Below, in pieces: positions 1 through 7,376 of a DNA stretch of 45,792 nt. How positions within the stretch are numbered: position 1 is the stretch's first letter; each line of letters starts with the position of its first letter. Origin of the DNA: an uncultured Collinsella sp. (lineage in GTDB: Bacteria; Actinomycetota; Coriobacteriia; Coriobacteriales; Coriobacteriaceae); assembly GCA_900545835.1 (NCBI GenBank), contig URBB01000001.1, forward strand, positions 1 to 45,792, in the 5' to 3' direction. The notes beneath the pieces are model-generated. The model worked only from the letters and a program-made list of their open reading frames with translations. It was not told where the DNA came from and searched no databases. The position numbers were made by a program, and so were the translations under genes.

Positions 1-55
1 AACCCGCGACCCCAACCTTGGCAAGGTTGTGCTCTACCAACTGAGCCATGTCCGC
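1..55 (-). tRNA. tRNA-Gly(GCC), 3' part cut off by window edge
   Basis: On the minus strand the 5' acceptor, D arm and anticodon arm are present, with the anticodon loop reading CTTGCCAAG (anticodon GCC). The T arm is cut at base 1. Its 55 visible bases are identical to the corresponding part of the complete tRNA-Gly at 207-282, so this is a second copy. Only about 5 bases separate it from the T-tract hairpin that follows tRNA-Cys, so it has no room for its own promoter. Confidence 0.93.
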
Positions 56-60
56 ATATG

Positions 61-88
61 TAAAACAAAACGGGCGCCGGAGCGCCCG
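61..88 (-). terminator. Terminator-like hairpin after tRNA-Cys
   Basis: A 7-bp GC stem (71-77 with 82-88, loop CGGA) is followed on the minus strand by TTTTGTTTTA. It has the form of an intrinsic terminator for tRNA-Cys but lies directly before the next tRNA-Gly, so some read-through is expected. Confidence 0.75.
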
Positions 89-97
89 GATGTTGCC

Positions 98-171
98 TGG
101 AGGCGAAGCCCGGATTCGAACCGGGGGTAAAGGCTTTGCAGGCCTCTGCCTTACCACTTGGCCACTTCGCC
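98..171 (-). tRNA. tRNA-Cys(GCA)
   Basis: A complete cloverleaf on the minus strand begins GGCGAAGTGGC. The anticodon loop CTGCAAA gives anticodon GCA, the T arm contains GGTTCGAATCC, and CCA is encoded at 98-100. It lies between two identical tRNA-Gly genes, with terminator-like hairpins on both sides. Confidence 0.96.
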
Positions 172-172
172 G

Positions 173-196
173 AAAAAGGACCGCTTGATACGGTCC
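173..196 (-). terminator. Terminator-like hairpin between tRNA-Gly and tRNA-Cys
   Basis: The stem GGACCG/CGGTCC (178-183 with 191-196) is followed on the minus strand by TTTTT at 173-177. The T-tract touches the 5' end of tRNA-Cys at 171. The hairpin may terminate, or it may be a processing signal inside a tRNA transcript. Confidence 0.65.
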
Positions 197-206
197 GGAA
201 ACGCAA

Positions 207-282
207 TGGAGCGGACAACGGGGCTCGAACCCGCGACCCCAACCTTGGCAAGGTTGTGCTCTACCAACTGAGCCATGTCCGC
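207..282 (-). tRNA. tRNA-Gly(GCC)
   Basis: A complete cloverleaf on the minus strand begins GCGGACATGGCTC. The anticodon is GCC, the T arm contains GGGTTCGAGCCC, and CCA is encoded at 207-209. It is the first gene of the tRNA-Gly, tRNA-Cys, tRNA-Gly set and has a well-placed promoter just upstream at 295-323. Confidence 0.97.
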
Positions 283-294
283 TTGCGGGTTATT

Positions 295-343
295 AATTTA
301 CGCGAGTTGCCCAAAAGACGCAAGTACTTTTTTCAAAAAACTT
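295..343 (-). promoter_or_regulatory. Promoter of tRNA-Gly/tRNA-Cys cluster with upstream A/T-tract
   Basis: On the minus strand a -35 TTGCGT (318-323) and a -10 TAAATT (295-300) are 17 bases apart, placing the start a few bases before the tRNA at 282. Directly upstream (324-343) is a T6-G-A6 tract. Almost the same tract precedes the tRNA-Leu promoter at 3789-3814, which suggests a shared UP-type element. Confidence 0.7.
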
Positions 344-387
344 GTCTGCCGCATGTTCTTAGTAGCCAAACGCGCTAAAGCGATTGG

Positions 388-1134
388 CTAGGCACACGAT
401 TCCAGCGCTCCGCTAAACAGCTTCACCATCTGCACGCGCGTGCCGGCGCCGTCCGTACGACGAGCAACCTCCACGTTATCGACGAGCATACGCATAAGCT
501 TGATACCACGGCCGCGCTCCTCTGATGCGACCGGTTCGCTCGTTTCATCGATAGAATAGCCGGCACCTCGATCAAGCACCTCAACCACAACGCGATCGCC
601 ATAGGCCTGAACCGTCAGGACGCACCCGATACCGCCCGCATGGTCATAGGCATTACCCAGCGCCTCCCCCGACGCCAATGCGACATCGTAGCGCTCGTCA
701 CGGCGCAACGGAAGCGATTCAAGGAGTTCGGCGATGCGATGTCGGTAGTATGGAAGATTCTCGATACCCTGACGGACCTCGACGCTCTTACTCCAGCGAG
801 GCAGCTCCCCCACCGGAATGGCGGGAATAGACTCCCGTGCCGGCCCCGCGACATGAAGAATATCGACAAGACGTGCAATCTCCAAAAAGCGAACAACTTC
901 ACCTGATGCATTGACGAGCGAAAGCAGGCCTTCTCGCCTCATGAGCTCACGAGCGCGCGCAAGCAGGAATGCCAAGCCCGTCGAATCGATGAAGCTAACA
1001 GCCTGACAGTTGATGACGACACGACGCACGCCGCGGCCAATCAAAGCATCCAACCGCCGACGCAGCGCAGGCACCGTGGCGATGTCGATATCGCCTGGTG
1101 GCGTCAAAACCGCTATGTCATTCCACTCATTCAT
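388..1134 (-). CDS. STAS domain fused to RsbW/SpoIIAB-type anti-sigma kinase domain
   Basis: This 248-residue protein has two parts. Residues 1-100 form a STAS anti-anti-sigma domain with the phosphosite motif FIDSTGL (Ser51 is the expected phosphoacceptor). Residues about 115-248 form a GHKL ATPase of the RsbW/SpoIIAB class, with the N-box GEALGNAYDHA (Glu157, Asn161), the G1 box DRGAG and the G2 box ERGRGIKLM. In known partner-switching systems these are two proteins that antagonise each other. The PP2C phosphatase that could reset Ser51 is encoded 78 bases upstream on the same strand. I chose the ATG at 1134; an in-frame TTG at 1152 has no Shine-Dalgarno at a good distance. No sigma factor gene is adjacent, so the target is unknown. 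Confidence 0.85.
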   Translation of the reverse strand: MNEWNDIAVLTPPGDIDIATVPALRRRLDALIGRGVRRVVINCQAVSFIDSTGLAFLLARARELMRREGLLSLVNASGEVVRFLEIARLVDILHVAGPARESIPAIPVGELPRWSKSVEVRQGIENLPYYRHRIAELLESLPLRRDERYDVALASGEALGNAYDHAGGIGCVLTVQAYGDRVVVEVLDRGAGYSIDETSEPVASEERGRGIKLMRMLVDNVEVARRTDGAGTRVQMVKLFSGALESCA

Positions 1135-1212
1135 ACGACCATGGTTCCCCAAAAAAGCCCACTCGATGCATTCGTTTCCCCAACCGTACGGATTCAGCCC
1201 GCCCAGCGTCGT

Positions 1213-3558
1213 CTATGAACGACCCCGTAAAAACTCAAGGGACACCAATGCAATGTCATCGTCCAGCGCCGATTCGGTAAATCTGTCAAGCTCGCCCAAG
1301 ACCTTGCCGCAGATTCCCGATACGCCCTCACCCGAGACAGAGAGCAGAAGGTCACGAAGGCGCTGCTCGCCAAAGAACGCTCCGGTGCGGTCGCGGGCCT
1401 CAATCGTTCCATCCGTATACATGAAGAGCATGTCGCCAGGAGCGAACGTAAACACTCCCGTCTCGTACACCATGCTCTCAAAGGCACCGATTACCCCCGA
1501 TTGGCATCCAAGCAGCTCGACCTCTCCCCCACGAGCCTCGTCGCCACCCAGCGGCATCGACTCTGGCCTGATGACCATGGTCGGAGGATGGCCCGCCGAA
1601 CAATACGTTGCGCGTCCGGCTTTAAGGTCAATCTTGGCGATAAAGGCCGTCACGAACGTCTCGACCCTCGAGAAGCCCATGAGCATGCTGTTAAGGGAGC
1701 GTGCCATGCGGGCCGGTCCAGCGCCCTCCCAGGCATATGCCGTCAGGGCCGTCTTGACGAGCGCGGACATCGATGCAGCCTCAATGCCTTTGCCAGACAC
1801 ATCGCCCAGAATCATGACGGCGCAATCGTCGGGAAGACGGATGAGCGTATAGAAATCGCCGCCGACCAACGCCGAGTTCGTGGCCGACAGGTACACCGAA
1901 TCGGTTGCGATACCCGGAACATCCCCCAGTGAATTTCTCATGCCAATCTGGAGGGTCTGAGCGATATGGCGCTCCTCACGCTTTTGAGATTCGCCTTCAT
2001 AGATCAGTTCAAAGTCATGAGCCAAGTGCACCAAGTAGTCATATTCAAGGTCATCAATCGGCTCTTGGCTACCATCACGAAGCAGCAGCGCGCGCGTCGT
2101 CGGGCCCTTCGCAACAGAAGCAGGAACGATCGCGTCGTTACTGTGCTTGCCATCGCCCTCAGAGCGCGGGCGCCCCGCCTCGATGCCGGCGTCGACGTAG
2201 AGACCCTGGCAAGGCAGGCCATGTGCCCTAAGCCAGCCTCCCATAGGCATCGATTCGTCAACGCGAGTTATACGGACGTGTTTAAGGTCCTCGGCACTCG
2301 TGCCGCCCAAAACAGATGCCTCAAAGCCATCGGGGGCAGCCCCCAAACGTGCCGCTGGCGCCGTCGTGGAAAAGAAAAGCTTCTCGGGATCGTCCGGCAA
2401 AGCAACGCGACTGCCGCCTTCAAAATCTATGACGTAGGAATCCAGACTGGCGTCATACTCAACAGGGCAAAAATGGCAGTTAAGCATATTGCAGATCTCG
2501 GACGATACCGCCTGGGTAGCCGCGGCGGAATCGTCTAGAAAGGTAAACAACTCATCCCGCAAGACATTGAGCGAGCGGCCAAGCTCGGCCGTGCGACGGG
2601 AGCGAAGGCTCGATGCCATGCCGACCAGCTGGATAGACAGGTAATCGCAAATGACCTCGAGCACATTAACGTCATAGGCGAGCGGTGCCTGAGGGCGTTT
2701 CCAACCAACTTCCAGCACGCCAAGGATCTGCGTACCGTAAAAAACGGGAAGACAGATTTCACTGCGGTACGGAGGCATATCCTGCATGCGCAACAGGTGC
2801 TTAGAACGATTGTCCAGGTCCATAAACATACCGGAGGCGGCCTTATCGCCCTCAAGGTCCTGTTGAATCGACAAGCGACAAGCACGCGACTCGCGAAGAA
2901 CATACGTCGGAATGCCAGCGCCATACGGCAAAAACTCGGGCAGGTAGCTGTCGAGCAGCTCCTTGGAAACACCGCGAAGCTTAAAGCCGCCGCTCTCAGA
3001 AAAATAGATAGCGGCACCCGAAGCATCGAGCGTTCCTACAAGCTGGTTCAAAACGGTATCAAGCAGGCTGGGTAACTCATCGGATCCCACAGTGCTCATA
3101 ATGACCGAGAGCGTGCCAGAGAGACGCTTGTTCGCCACTCTAAGCTCCGATAACGCACGCTTGAGTTGACGGTCGTGAGAATACTGTTCCTCGATACTGT
3201 GAAGTGCCACCAGGACACGTGGCGCGCGGCGCCCAAAGATGCGCGGAGGCGTTACGGAGCCCGCACGAACCAAGACGGGAATAAAAGAGCCGTCGCTCAA
3301 CTTGAGCATAAGTTCGCTCTCGGAGCCATCAGTTTCAAATGGCAGACGATGTTCCGTCGCACGTTCAAAAGCGGAAGAGTACAGGACGTCTTTAACATCT
3401 CCACCGATGACGTCGGCGCGTTCCTCGCACATCAAACCAAGTAAGCGATTATTCACATGCAGAATGGTTCCGTCGAGCTCGCAGATGATGACAGCATCGC
3501 TCGTGATCTCGACTAGTTGGGCAACGTCTGCCCACTCGTTGCGTTCAAGCGTTTCCAT
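1213..3558 (-). CDS. PAS-GAF-PP2C (RsbU/SpoIIE-type) serine phosphatase
   Basis: This protein of about 781 residues is a cytosolic sensor phosphatase. An N-terminal PAS domain (about 5-115, with SDAVIICELDGTILHVN) is followed by a coiled linker, a GAF domain (about 160-315), a poorly conserved middle part and a C-terminal PP2C domain (about 545-781). PP2C metal-binding motifs are present: VGGDFY, GDVSGKGIEAA, YTDGTIEARD and DDDIALV. The expected substrate is the phosphorylated STAS domain encoded immediately downstream. The ATG at 3558 is preceded by GGTGGGG; an in-frame GTG at 3570 has no clear ribosome site. A tRNA-Leu terminator ends only 26 bases upstream of the ATG, so there is little room for a promoter. 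The ligands of the PAS and GAF domains cannot be read from sequence. Confidence 0.88.
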   Translation of the reverse strand: METLERNEWADVAQLVEITSDAVIICELDGTILHVNNRLLGLMCEERADVIGGDVKDVLYSSAFERATEHRLPFETDGSESELMLKLSDGSFIPVLVRAGSVTPPRIFGRRAPRVLVALHSIEEQYSHDRQLKRALSELRVANKRLSGTLSVIMSTVGSDELPSLLDTVLNQLVGTLDASGAAIYFSESGGFKLRGVSKELLDSYLPEFLPYGAGIPTYVLRESRACRLSIQQDLEGDKAASGMFMDLDNRSKHLLRMQDMPPYRSEICLPVFYGTQILGVLEVGWKRPQAPLAYDVNVLEVICDYLSIQLVGMASSLRSRRTAELGRSLNVLRDELFTFLDDSAAATQAVSSEICNMLNCHFCPVEYDASLDSYVIDFEGGSRVALPDDPEKLFFSTTAPAARLGAAPDGFEASVLGGTSAEDLKHVRITRVDESMPMGGWLRAHGLPCQGLYVDAGIEAGRPRSEGDGKHSNDAIVPASVAKGPTTRALLLRDGSQEPIDDLEYDYLVHLAHDFELIYEGESQKREERHIAQTLQIGMRNSLGDVPGIATDSVYLSATNSALVGGDFYTLIRLPDDCAVMILGDVSGKGIEAASMSALVKTALTAYAWEGAGPARMARSLNSMLMGFSRVETFVTAFIAKIDLKAGRATYCSAGHPPTMVIRPESMPLGGDEARGGEVELLGCQSGVIGAFESMVYETGVFTFAPGDMLFMYTDGTIEARDRTGAFFGEQRLRDLLLSVSGEGVSGICGKVLGELDRFTESALDDDIALVSLEFLRGRS

Positions 3559-3584
3559 CGTGGACCCCACCGTCTATCGGTAAC

Positions 3585-3606
3585 AAAAAAGCCTCCGAAG
3601 AGGCTT
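3585..3606 (-). terminator. Intrinsic terminator after tRNA-Leu, just upstream of the PP2C gene
   Basis: The stem AAGCCTC/GAGGCTT (3589-3595 with 3600-3606, loop CGAA) is followed by TTTTTT on the minus strand. It is 11 bases past the tRNA-Leu 3' end and only 26 bases before the PP2C start codon, so it could also act as a leader attenuator for that gene. Confidence 0.85.
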
Positions 3607-3617
3607 CTCAAATGCGA

Positions 3618-3707
3618 TGGTGTCGGAGGCGGGACTTGAACCCGCATGACCAAAAAGCGGTCACTAGCACCTCAAGCTAGCGCGTCTGCCAATTCCGCCA
3701 CTCCGAC
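3618..3707 (-). tRNA. tRNA-Leu(GAG)
   Basis: A 90-base class II tRNA on the minus strand starts GTCGGAGTGGCGG. It has the anticodon loop CTTGAGG (anticodon GAG), a long variable arm (GACCGCTTTTTGGTC), the T arm GGGTTCAAGTCCC and an encoded CCA at 3618-3620. Confidence 0.96.
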
Positions 3708-3764
3708 ATGCTATGTTGTTGATTCGCAGTTCGTTTTGTTCGACCCGCGCGTTCAACGAGGAAG

Positions 3765-3814
3765 ATAATAACCTATGATTCGAGAACTGTGCAAGCACTT
3801 TTTTCAAAAAAGTT
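3765..3814 (-). promoter_or_regulatory. tRNA-Leu promoter with upstream A/T-tract
   Basis: On the minus strand a -35 TTGCAC (3789-3794) and a -10 TATTAT (3765-3770) are 18 bases apart. The leader before the tRNA is about 50 bases. The upstream segment TTTTTTGAAAAAAGTGCTTG matches the tRNA-Gly promoter upstream segment at all but one position. Confidence 0.65.
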
Positions 3815-3851
3815 TACGAATTTGTAAATGCGCTGGTAGATCTATATGTTC

Positions 3852-3976
3852 GGCCCCGAATCGGTGTTGCCTCCCGGCGCGTCCTCGGGCATGAGCGATA
3901 TTTTGCTTCGCACTTCGTGCTGCAAAATATCGCTCCCCCTGCGGAATGCGCCGGGAGGCAACACCGATTCGGGGCC
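3852..3976 (+). repeat. Nested palindromic element E1 (conserved loops, unique stems)
   Basis: This 125-base element folds into one long hairpin. The outer arms 3852-3880 and 3948-3976 pair perfectly over 29 bp. The internal loop is GTCCTCGGGCAT (3881-3892) opposite CCCCTGCGGAAT (3936-3947). The inner stem is 14 bp (3893-3906 with 3922-3935). The apex is GCAC/GTGC with a TTC triloop. E2 at 4157-4288, read on the minus strand, has the same loop sequences and a 29-base outer arm but unrelated stems. No coding potential was seen. The surrounding bases 3711-4304 contain no gene. Confidence 0.85.
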
Positions 3977-4066
3977 TGCAAATACATACTTCAGGCACAG
4001 TTCTCAAACATGTTCTGGGAGCTGATATAAATTTAGTGGCTCGGCTTTGCCTAGCCCTTATATAAG

Positions 4067-4092
4067 GAGGCCGGAGCTAAAGCTCCGGCCTC
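4067..4092. other. Perfect 12-bp hairpin between elements E1 and E2
   Basis: GAGGCCGGAGCT (4067-4078) pairs with AGCTCCGGCCTC (4081-4092) across a 2-base gap, and the palindrome CCTTATATAAGG (4056-4067) overlaps its left edge. The bases after it on the plus strand, GCTATCTTTCCC, are a poor T-tract. It could be a terminator remnant or part of the palindromic unit; the function is not clear. Confidence 0.5.
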
Positions 4093-4156
4093 GCTATCTT
4101 TCCCATTAGATTAAGTGAGCGATCAAGGAATCGCACCCCTCTGCAGTGGTAACACA

Positions 4157-4288
4157 GGGCCCGTGCTGGACTTAGTTTTCAGAACATTCCGCAGACCAGG
4201 AAACCCCCTTATCCGCGGCTCCGAAGGAGCAGGATAAGGGGGTTTCCATGGTCGAGGACGTTCTGAAAACTAAGTCCAGCGCGGGCCC
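4157..4288 (-). repeat. Nested palindromic element E2 (partner of E1, opposite orientation)
   Basis: The outer arms 4157-4185 and 4260-4288 pair over 28 of 29 positions; the exception, T4164 opposite G4281, is a wobble. On the minus strand the loop strands are GTCCTCGACCAT (from 4248-4259) and TGGTCTGCGGAAT (from 4186-4198). The inner stem is 16 bp (4199-4214 with 4232-4247) and the apex is GCTCC/GGAGC with a TTC triloop. It begins 16 bases after the oppF stop codon, so it would be the 3' end of the opp transcript. No T-tract follows it. Confidence 0.85.
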
Positions 4289-4304
4289 GGACGATAACAA
4301 CCGG

Positions 4305-5333
4305 CTACAGGTCGATGTGCGATTCCTTGATCGGGAACGGCTCCGCGAAGTGGCACGCACAGCAGTGGCCCGGTGCGACTTCCTTAAACTCGGGAAGCTT
4401 CTCAGAGCAGATACCCTGAGCGATCGGGCAGCGAGTGTGGAAACGGCAGCCGGTCGGCGGATCCAGCGGTGACGGCGGATCGCCGGCAAGGATGATACGC
4501 TTGCGAGTCTTCTGGATATCAGGGTCGGGAACCGGTACGGCAGACAGCAGCGACTGCGTGTACGGATGGTGAGGCTCGCTATAGAGCGTCTTCCAGTCCG
4601 AAACCTCAACCATCTTACCCAGATACATAACGGCAACGCGATCGGAAATGTGCTGCACGACGGACAGGTCGTGAGCGATAAACAGATACGCGGTACCGAA
4701 CTTGTCCTGAAGTTCCTTGAGCAGGTTCAGAACCTGGGCCTGAATGGAAACATCCAGAGCGGAAACCGGCTCGTCGCAGATAATCAGCTTGGGCTTCAGC
4801 GCAAAAGCGCGGGCGATACCGACACGCTGACGCTGGCCGCCCGAGAACTCATGCGGATAACGGTTGATGTGCTCGGGGTTCAGTCCGACAACGTCGAGAA
4901 GCTCGCGGACGCGCTCAATGCGCTCCTCCTTGGTGCCCACGCCATGAATGGTCATGGGCTCGGAGACGATCTCACCGATGGTCATACGAGGGTTGAGCGA
5001 AGCATAAGGATCTTGGAAGATAAACTGCATCTCGCGACGCATGTCCTTGATCTCATGCTTGCTCATCTCGGCAACATCTTTGCCCTGGAAGAACACCTTA
5101 CCGGCGGTCGGCTTGGTCAGGCGCATGATGGTACGGCCCGTGGTGGACTTACCGCAACCAGACTCGCCGACCAGGCCAAAGGTCTCGCCCGGATAAATCT
5201 CGAACGAAATGTCATTCACAGCAGAGACGACACGCTTGGAGAAGCGCTTGGCGAACATGCCGGACTCAGCGGGAAACTCCTTAGAAAGGTGCTCGACCTT
5301 CAGCAGCGGAGTACGCTCGTTGGTATCTGCCAT
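4305..5333 (-). CDS. oppF: Oligopeptide ABC transporter ATP-binding protein OppF
   Basis: This 342-residue cytosolic ATPase is one of the two nucleotide-binding subunits of an Opp/Dpp importer. It shows Walker A GESGCGKST, Q-loop FIFQDPYASLNP, signature FSGGQRQRV, Walker B LIICDEPVSALD and the switch IAHD. The C-terminal Oligo_HPY region keeps the family cysteines (GCRFHTRCPIAQGIC and later GHCCACHF), the region proposed to bind an iron-sulfur cluster in related OppD proteins. Its ATG overlaps the oppD stop (TAATG), implying translational coupling. It is the last gene of the oppABCDF operon, and element E2 begins 16 bases after its stop. Confidence 0.93.
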   Translation of the reverse strand: MADTNERTPLLKVEHLSKEFPAESGMFAKRFSKRVVSAVNDISFEIYPGETFGLVGESGCGKSTTGRTIMRLTKPTAGKVFFQGKDVAEMSKHEIKDMRREMQFIFQDPYASLNPRMTIGEIVSEPMTIHGVGTKEERIERVRELLDVVGLNPEHINRYPHEFSGGQRQRVGIARAFALKPKLIICDEPVSALDVSIQAQVLNLLKELQDKFGTAYLFIAHDLSVVQHISDRVAVMYLGKMVEVSDWKTLYSEPHHPYTQSLLSAVPVPDPDIQKTRKRIILAGDPPSPLDPPTGCRFHTRCPIAQGICSEKLPEFKEVAPGHCCACHFAEPFPIKESHIDL

Positions 5334-6424
5334 TACGCCTCGCCTCCCTTCTTGGAATCCTTGCGCGTACGGGACGTCTCAGGAGCATTCTTGAGGAACT
5401 CGGGGTCACCGGAGTAGTGGCACGCAGAGTAATGGCCAGACTCGGTGACGACGCGCTCGGGGCGCTGCTTGCGGCACTTGTCCGTCGCATAGGGACAACG
5501 AGGAGAGAAGACGCAGCCCTCAGGCAGGTTCATGAGCGAAGGCGGGTTGCCGTGAATCGGCGTCAGCGGCTTCTTCTCCTCGATGGCCTGCTCCGGAATG
5601 GAACGAATAAGACCCCAGGTGTAGGGATGGCGGCTCTCGTAGAAGATTTCCTCAGCAGTACCGAACTCGACGGGACGGCCGGCGTACATAACCATGATCT
5701 TGTCGGCCATATCGGCGACGACACCCAGGTCATGGGTGATCATGATAATGGCGTTGCCGTTCTTCTCCTGCATCTCCTGCATGAGCTCGATAATCTGAGC
5801 CTGAATGGTAACGTCCAGGGCCGTCGTGGGCTCGTCGGCAATCAAGATGTCGGGATCGCAGGCAAGAGCCATAGCGATCATGACGCGCTGACGCATACCG
5901 CCAGAGAACTGGTGCGGATACTCATTGACGCGCTTCTCGGGCTCGGGAATACCAACGAGGTCCAAAAGCTCGGTGGCACGCTTGAGCGCCTCCTGCTTGG
6001 AATAACCACGGTGCAGACGAAGGCCCTCACCCACCTGCTTGCCGATCTTATAGACCGGGTTCAAGGAGGTCATAGGATCCTGGAAGATCATCGCGATATC
6101 GTTACCGCGAATGTGCTGCATCTCTTCCTCAGTCATCTCGAGGATCGAACGACCGCGATAGCGAACGTCGCCGCCCTCAATCTTTCCCGGAGGCATCGAG
6201 ATGAGGCCCATGATGGTCATGGCGGTCACGGACTTACCAGAGCCGGACTCGCCGACGACGCCCAGGGTCTCGCCGCGATCGAGCGTGTAGGAGACACCGT
6301 CGACAGCGCGAACGACGCCATCCTCGGTGTGGAAATACATCTTTAGGTCATCGACCTCGAGCAGATGCTGGCCCTCGGGAACCGGCTGGTCCTTCAGGTC
6401 CACATAGTTCTTGTTCTTCTTCAT
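5333..6424 (-). CDS. oppD: Oligopeptide ABC transporter ATP-binding protein OppD
   Basis: This 363-residue ATPase is the partner of OppF. Motifs are Walker A GESGSGKS, Q-loop MIFQDPMTSLNP, signature FSGGMRQRV, Walker B ILIADEPTTALD and the switch MITHD. The C-terminal cysteines are intact (GCVFSPRCPYATDKC, then SACHY). It starts 2 bases after the oppC stop and shares a base with the oppF start. Together OppD and OppF power peptide import through OppB and OppC. The exact substrate class (oligopeptide, dipeptide or another family 5 substrate) cannot be settled from sequence. Confidence 0.93.
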   Translation of the reverse strand: MKKNKNYVDLKDQPVPEGQHLLEVDDLKMYFHTEDGVVRAVDGVSYTLDRGETLGVVGESGSGKSVTAMTIMGLISMPPGKIEGGDVRYRGRSILEMTEEEMQHIRGNDIAMIFQDPMTSLNPVYKIGKQVGEGLRLHRGYSKQEALKRATELLDLVGIPEPEKRVNEYPHQFSGGMRQRVMIAMALACDPDILIADEPTTALDVTIQAQIIELMQEMQEKNGNAIIMITHDLGVVADMADKIMVMYAGRPVEFGTAEEIFYESRHPYTWGLIRSIPEQAIEEKKPLTPIHGNPPSLMNLPEGCVFSPRCPYATDKCRKQRPERVVTESGHYSACHYSGDPEFLKNAPETSRTRKDSKKGGEA

Positions 6425-6426
6425 CC

Positions 6427-7362
6427 TTATGCGTCCTTCATCTTGACGTCGAGGGCGTCGCGCAGACCGTCACCCAGCAGGGTGAAGGCGAGCACCGTCG
6501 AGAGAATTGCCAGACCGGGCATGATCATCATCCACGGAGCAGTCAGAAGATACTGCTGACCGTCCTGAATCATGGAGCCCCACGAAGGCGTAGGCGGAAT
6601 AACGCCCATGCCGAGGAAGGACAGAGCGGACTCGGTCAGAATGGCGCCACCAATGTTCATGGTCGCATAGACCACGATGGAGGCGACAGAGTTCGGGAAG
6701 ATGTGACGTACGACGATGCGAGCGTCAGATGCACCCATCGCGCGCGCAGCGTCAACATAGTCGTTTTCCTTGACCGTCAAGATCGCAGAGCGGAAGACGC
6801 GCGCAATCGAAGGCCAGCCAAGAATGCCGATGGCGATAAAGACGTTCTGAAGACCACGGCCGATAACGGCGATCATGGCGACAACGAACAGCACGTACGG
6901 GAACGCCAGGAAGATGTCCGCACAGCGCATGATGATCGTATCCCAGATGCCGCCGTAGAAACCGGCCAGAGCACCCATGACCAGACCAATCAGCGTGGAG
7001 ATCGCGGTGGCCATAATGCCGACGGACAGCGAAACGCGCGCACCGTAGATAACGCGGACGAGAATGTCACGACCAAGGGCGTCGGTGCCAAACGGGTGCT
7101 CGGCGCACGGAGCCAGCAGTGACGTCTCGGCCATAGTGGTCGAGTCGGAAGCCGTCGGGGAACCGAGCCAGGGCTTAGCCCACAGATCTGCGGTCAGGGC
7201 AACCAAAACGACGATGATGATCCAGCAGACACCGATAACGGCGAGCTTGTTCTTGCGAAGACGCTTAAAAGCGTCACCCCACAGCGTGCGAGACTTGGCG
7301 GGAGCAGATGCGGCCTTGGTGGCGGTAGCCTGCTCCTGAGACTGAGAATCAGTTTCCTGCAT
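6427..7362 (-). CDS. oppC: Oligopeptide ABC transporter permease OppC
   Basis: This 311-residue inner-membrane permease has a hydrophilic, Gln/Ala-rich N-terminus of about 25 residues and then about six membrane segments. The N-terminal OppC part (WGDAFKRLRKNKLAVIG) and the BPD_transp_1 domain are clear. The EAA-type coupling loop reads YVDAARAMGASDARIVVRH. The ATG at 7362 follows the ribosome site GGGAGG at about 8 bases. It lies 14 bases downstream of oppB and pairs with OppB to form the channel. Confidence 0.92.
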   Translation of the reverse strand: MQETDSQSQEQATATKAASAPAKSRTLWGDAFKRLRKNKLAVIGVCWIIIVVLVALTADLWAKPWLGSPTASDSTTMAETSLLAPCAEHPFGTDALGRDILVRVIYGARVSLSVGIMATAISTLIGLVMGALAGFYGGIWDTIIMRCADIFLAFPYVLFVVAMIAVIGRGLQNVFIAIGILGWPSIARVFRSAILTVKENDYVDAARAMGASDARIVVRHIFPNSVASIVVYATMNIGGAILTESALSFLGMGVIPPTPSWGSMIQDGQQYLLTAPWMMIMPGLAILSTVLAFTLLGDGLRDALDVKMKDA

Positions 7363-7376
7363 GAGACGTACCTCCC

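Noticed and set aside
3559..3570. GTG at 3570 as the start of the PP2C protein
   Set aside because: No ribosome site precedes it, while the ATG at 3558 has GGTGGGG at a suitable distance.
3852..4288. Integron attC sites or REP/TnpA elements as the explanation for E1 and E2
   Set aside because: There is no GTTRRRY/RYYYAAC pair at the ends, no GTAG-type REP head, and no integrase or Y1 transposase in the window.
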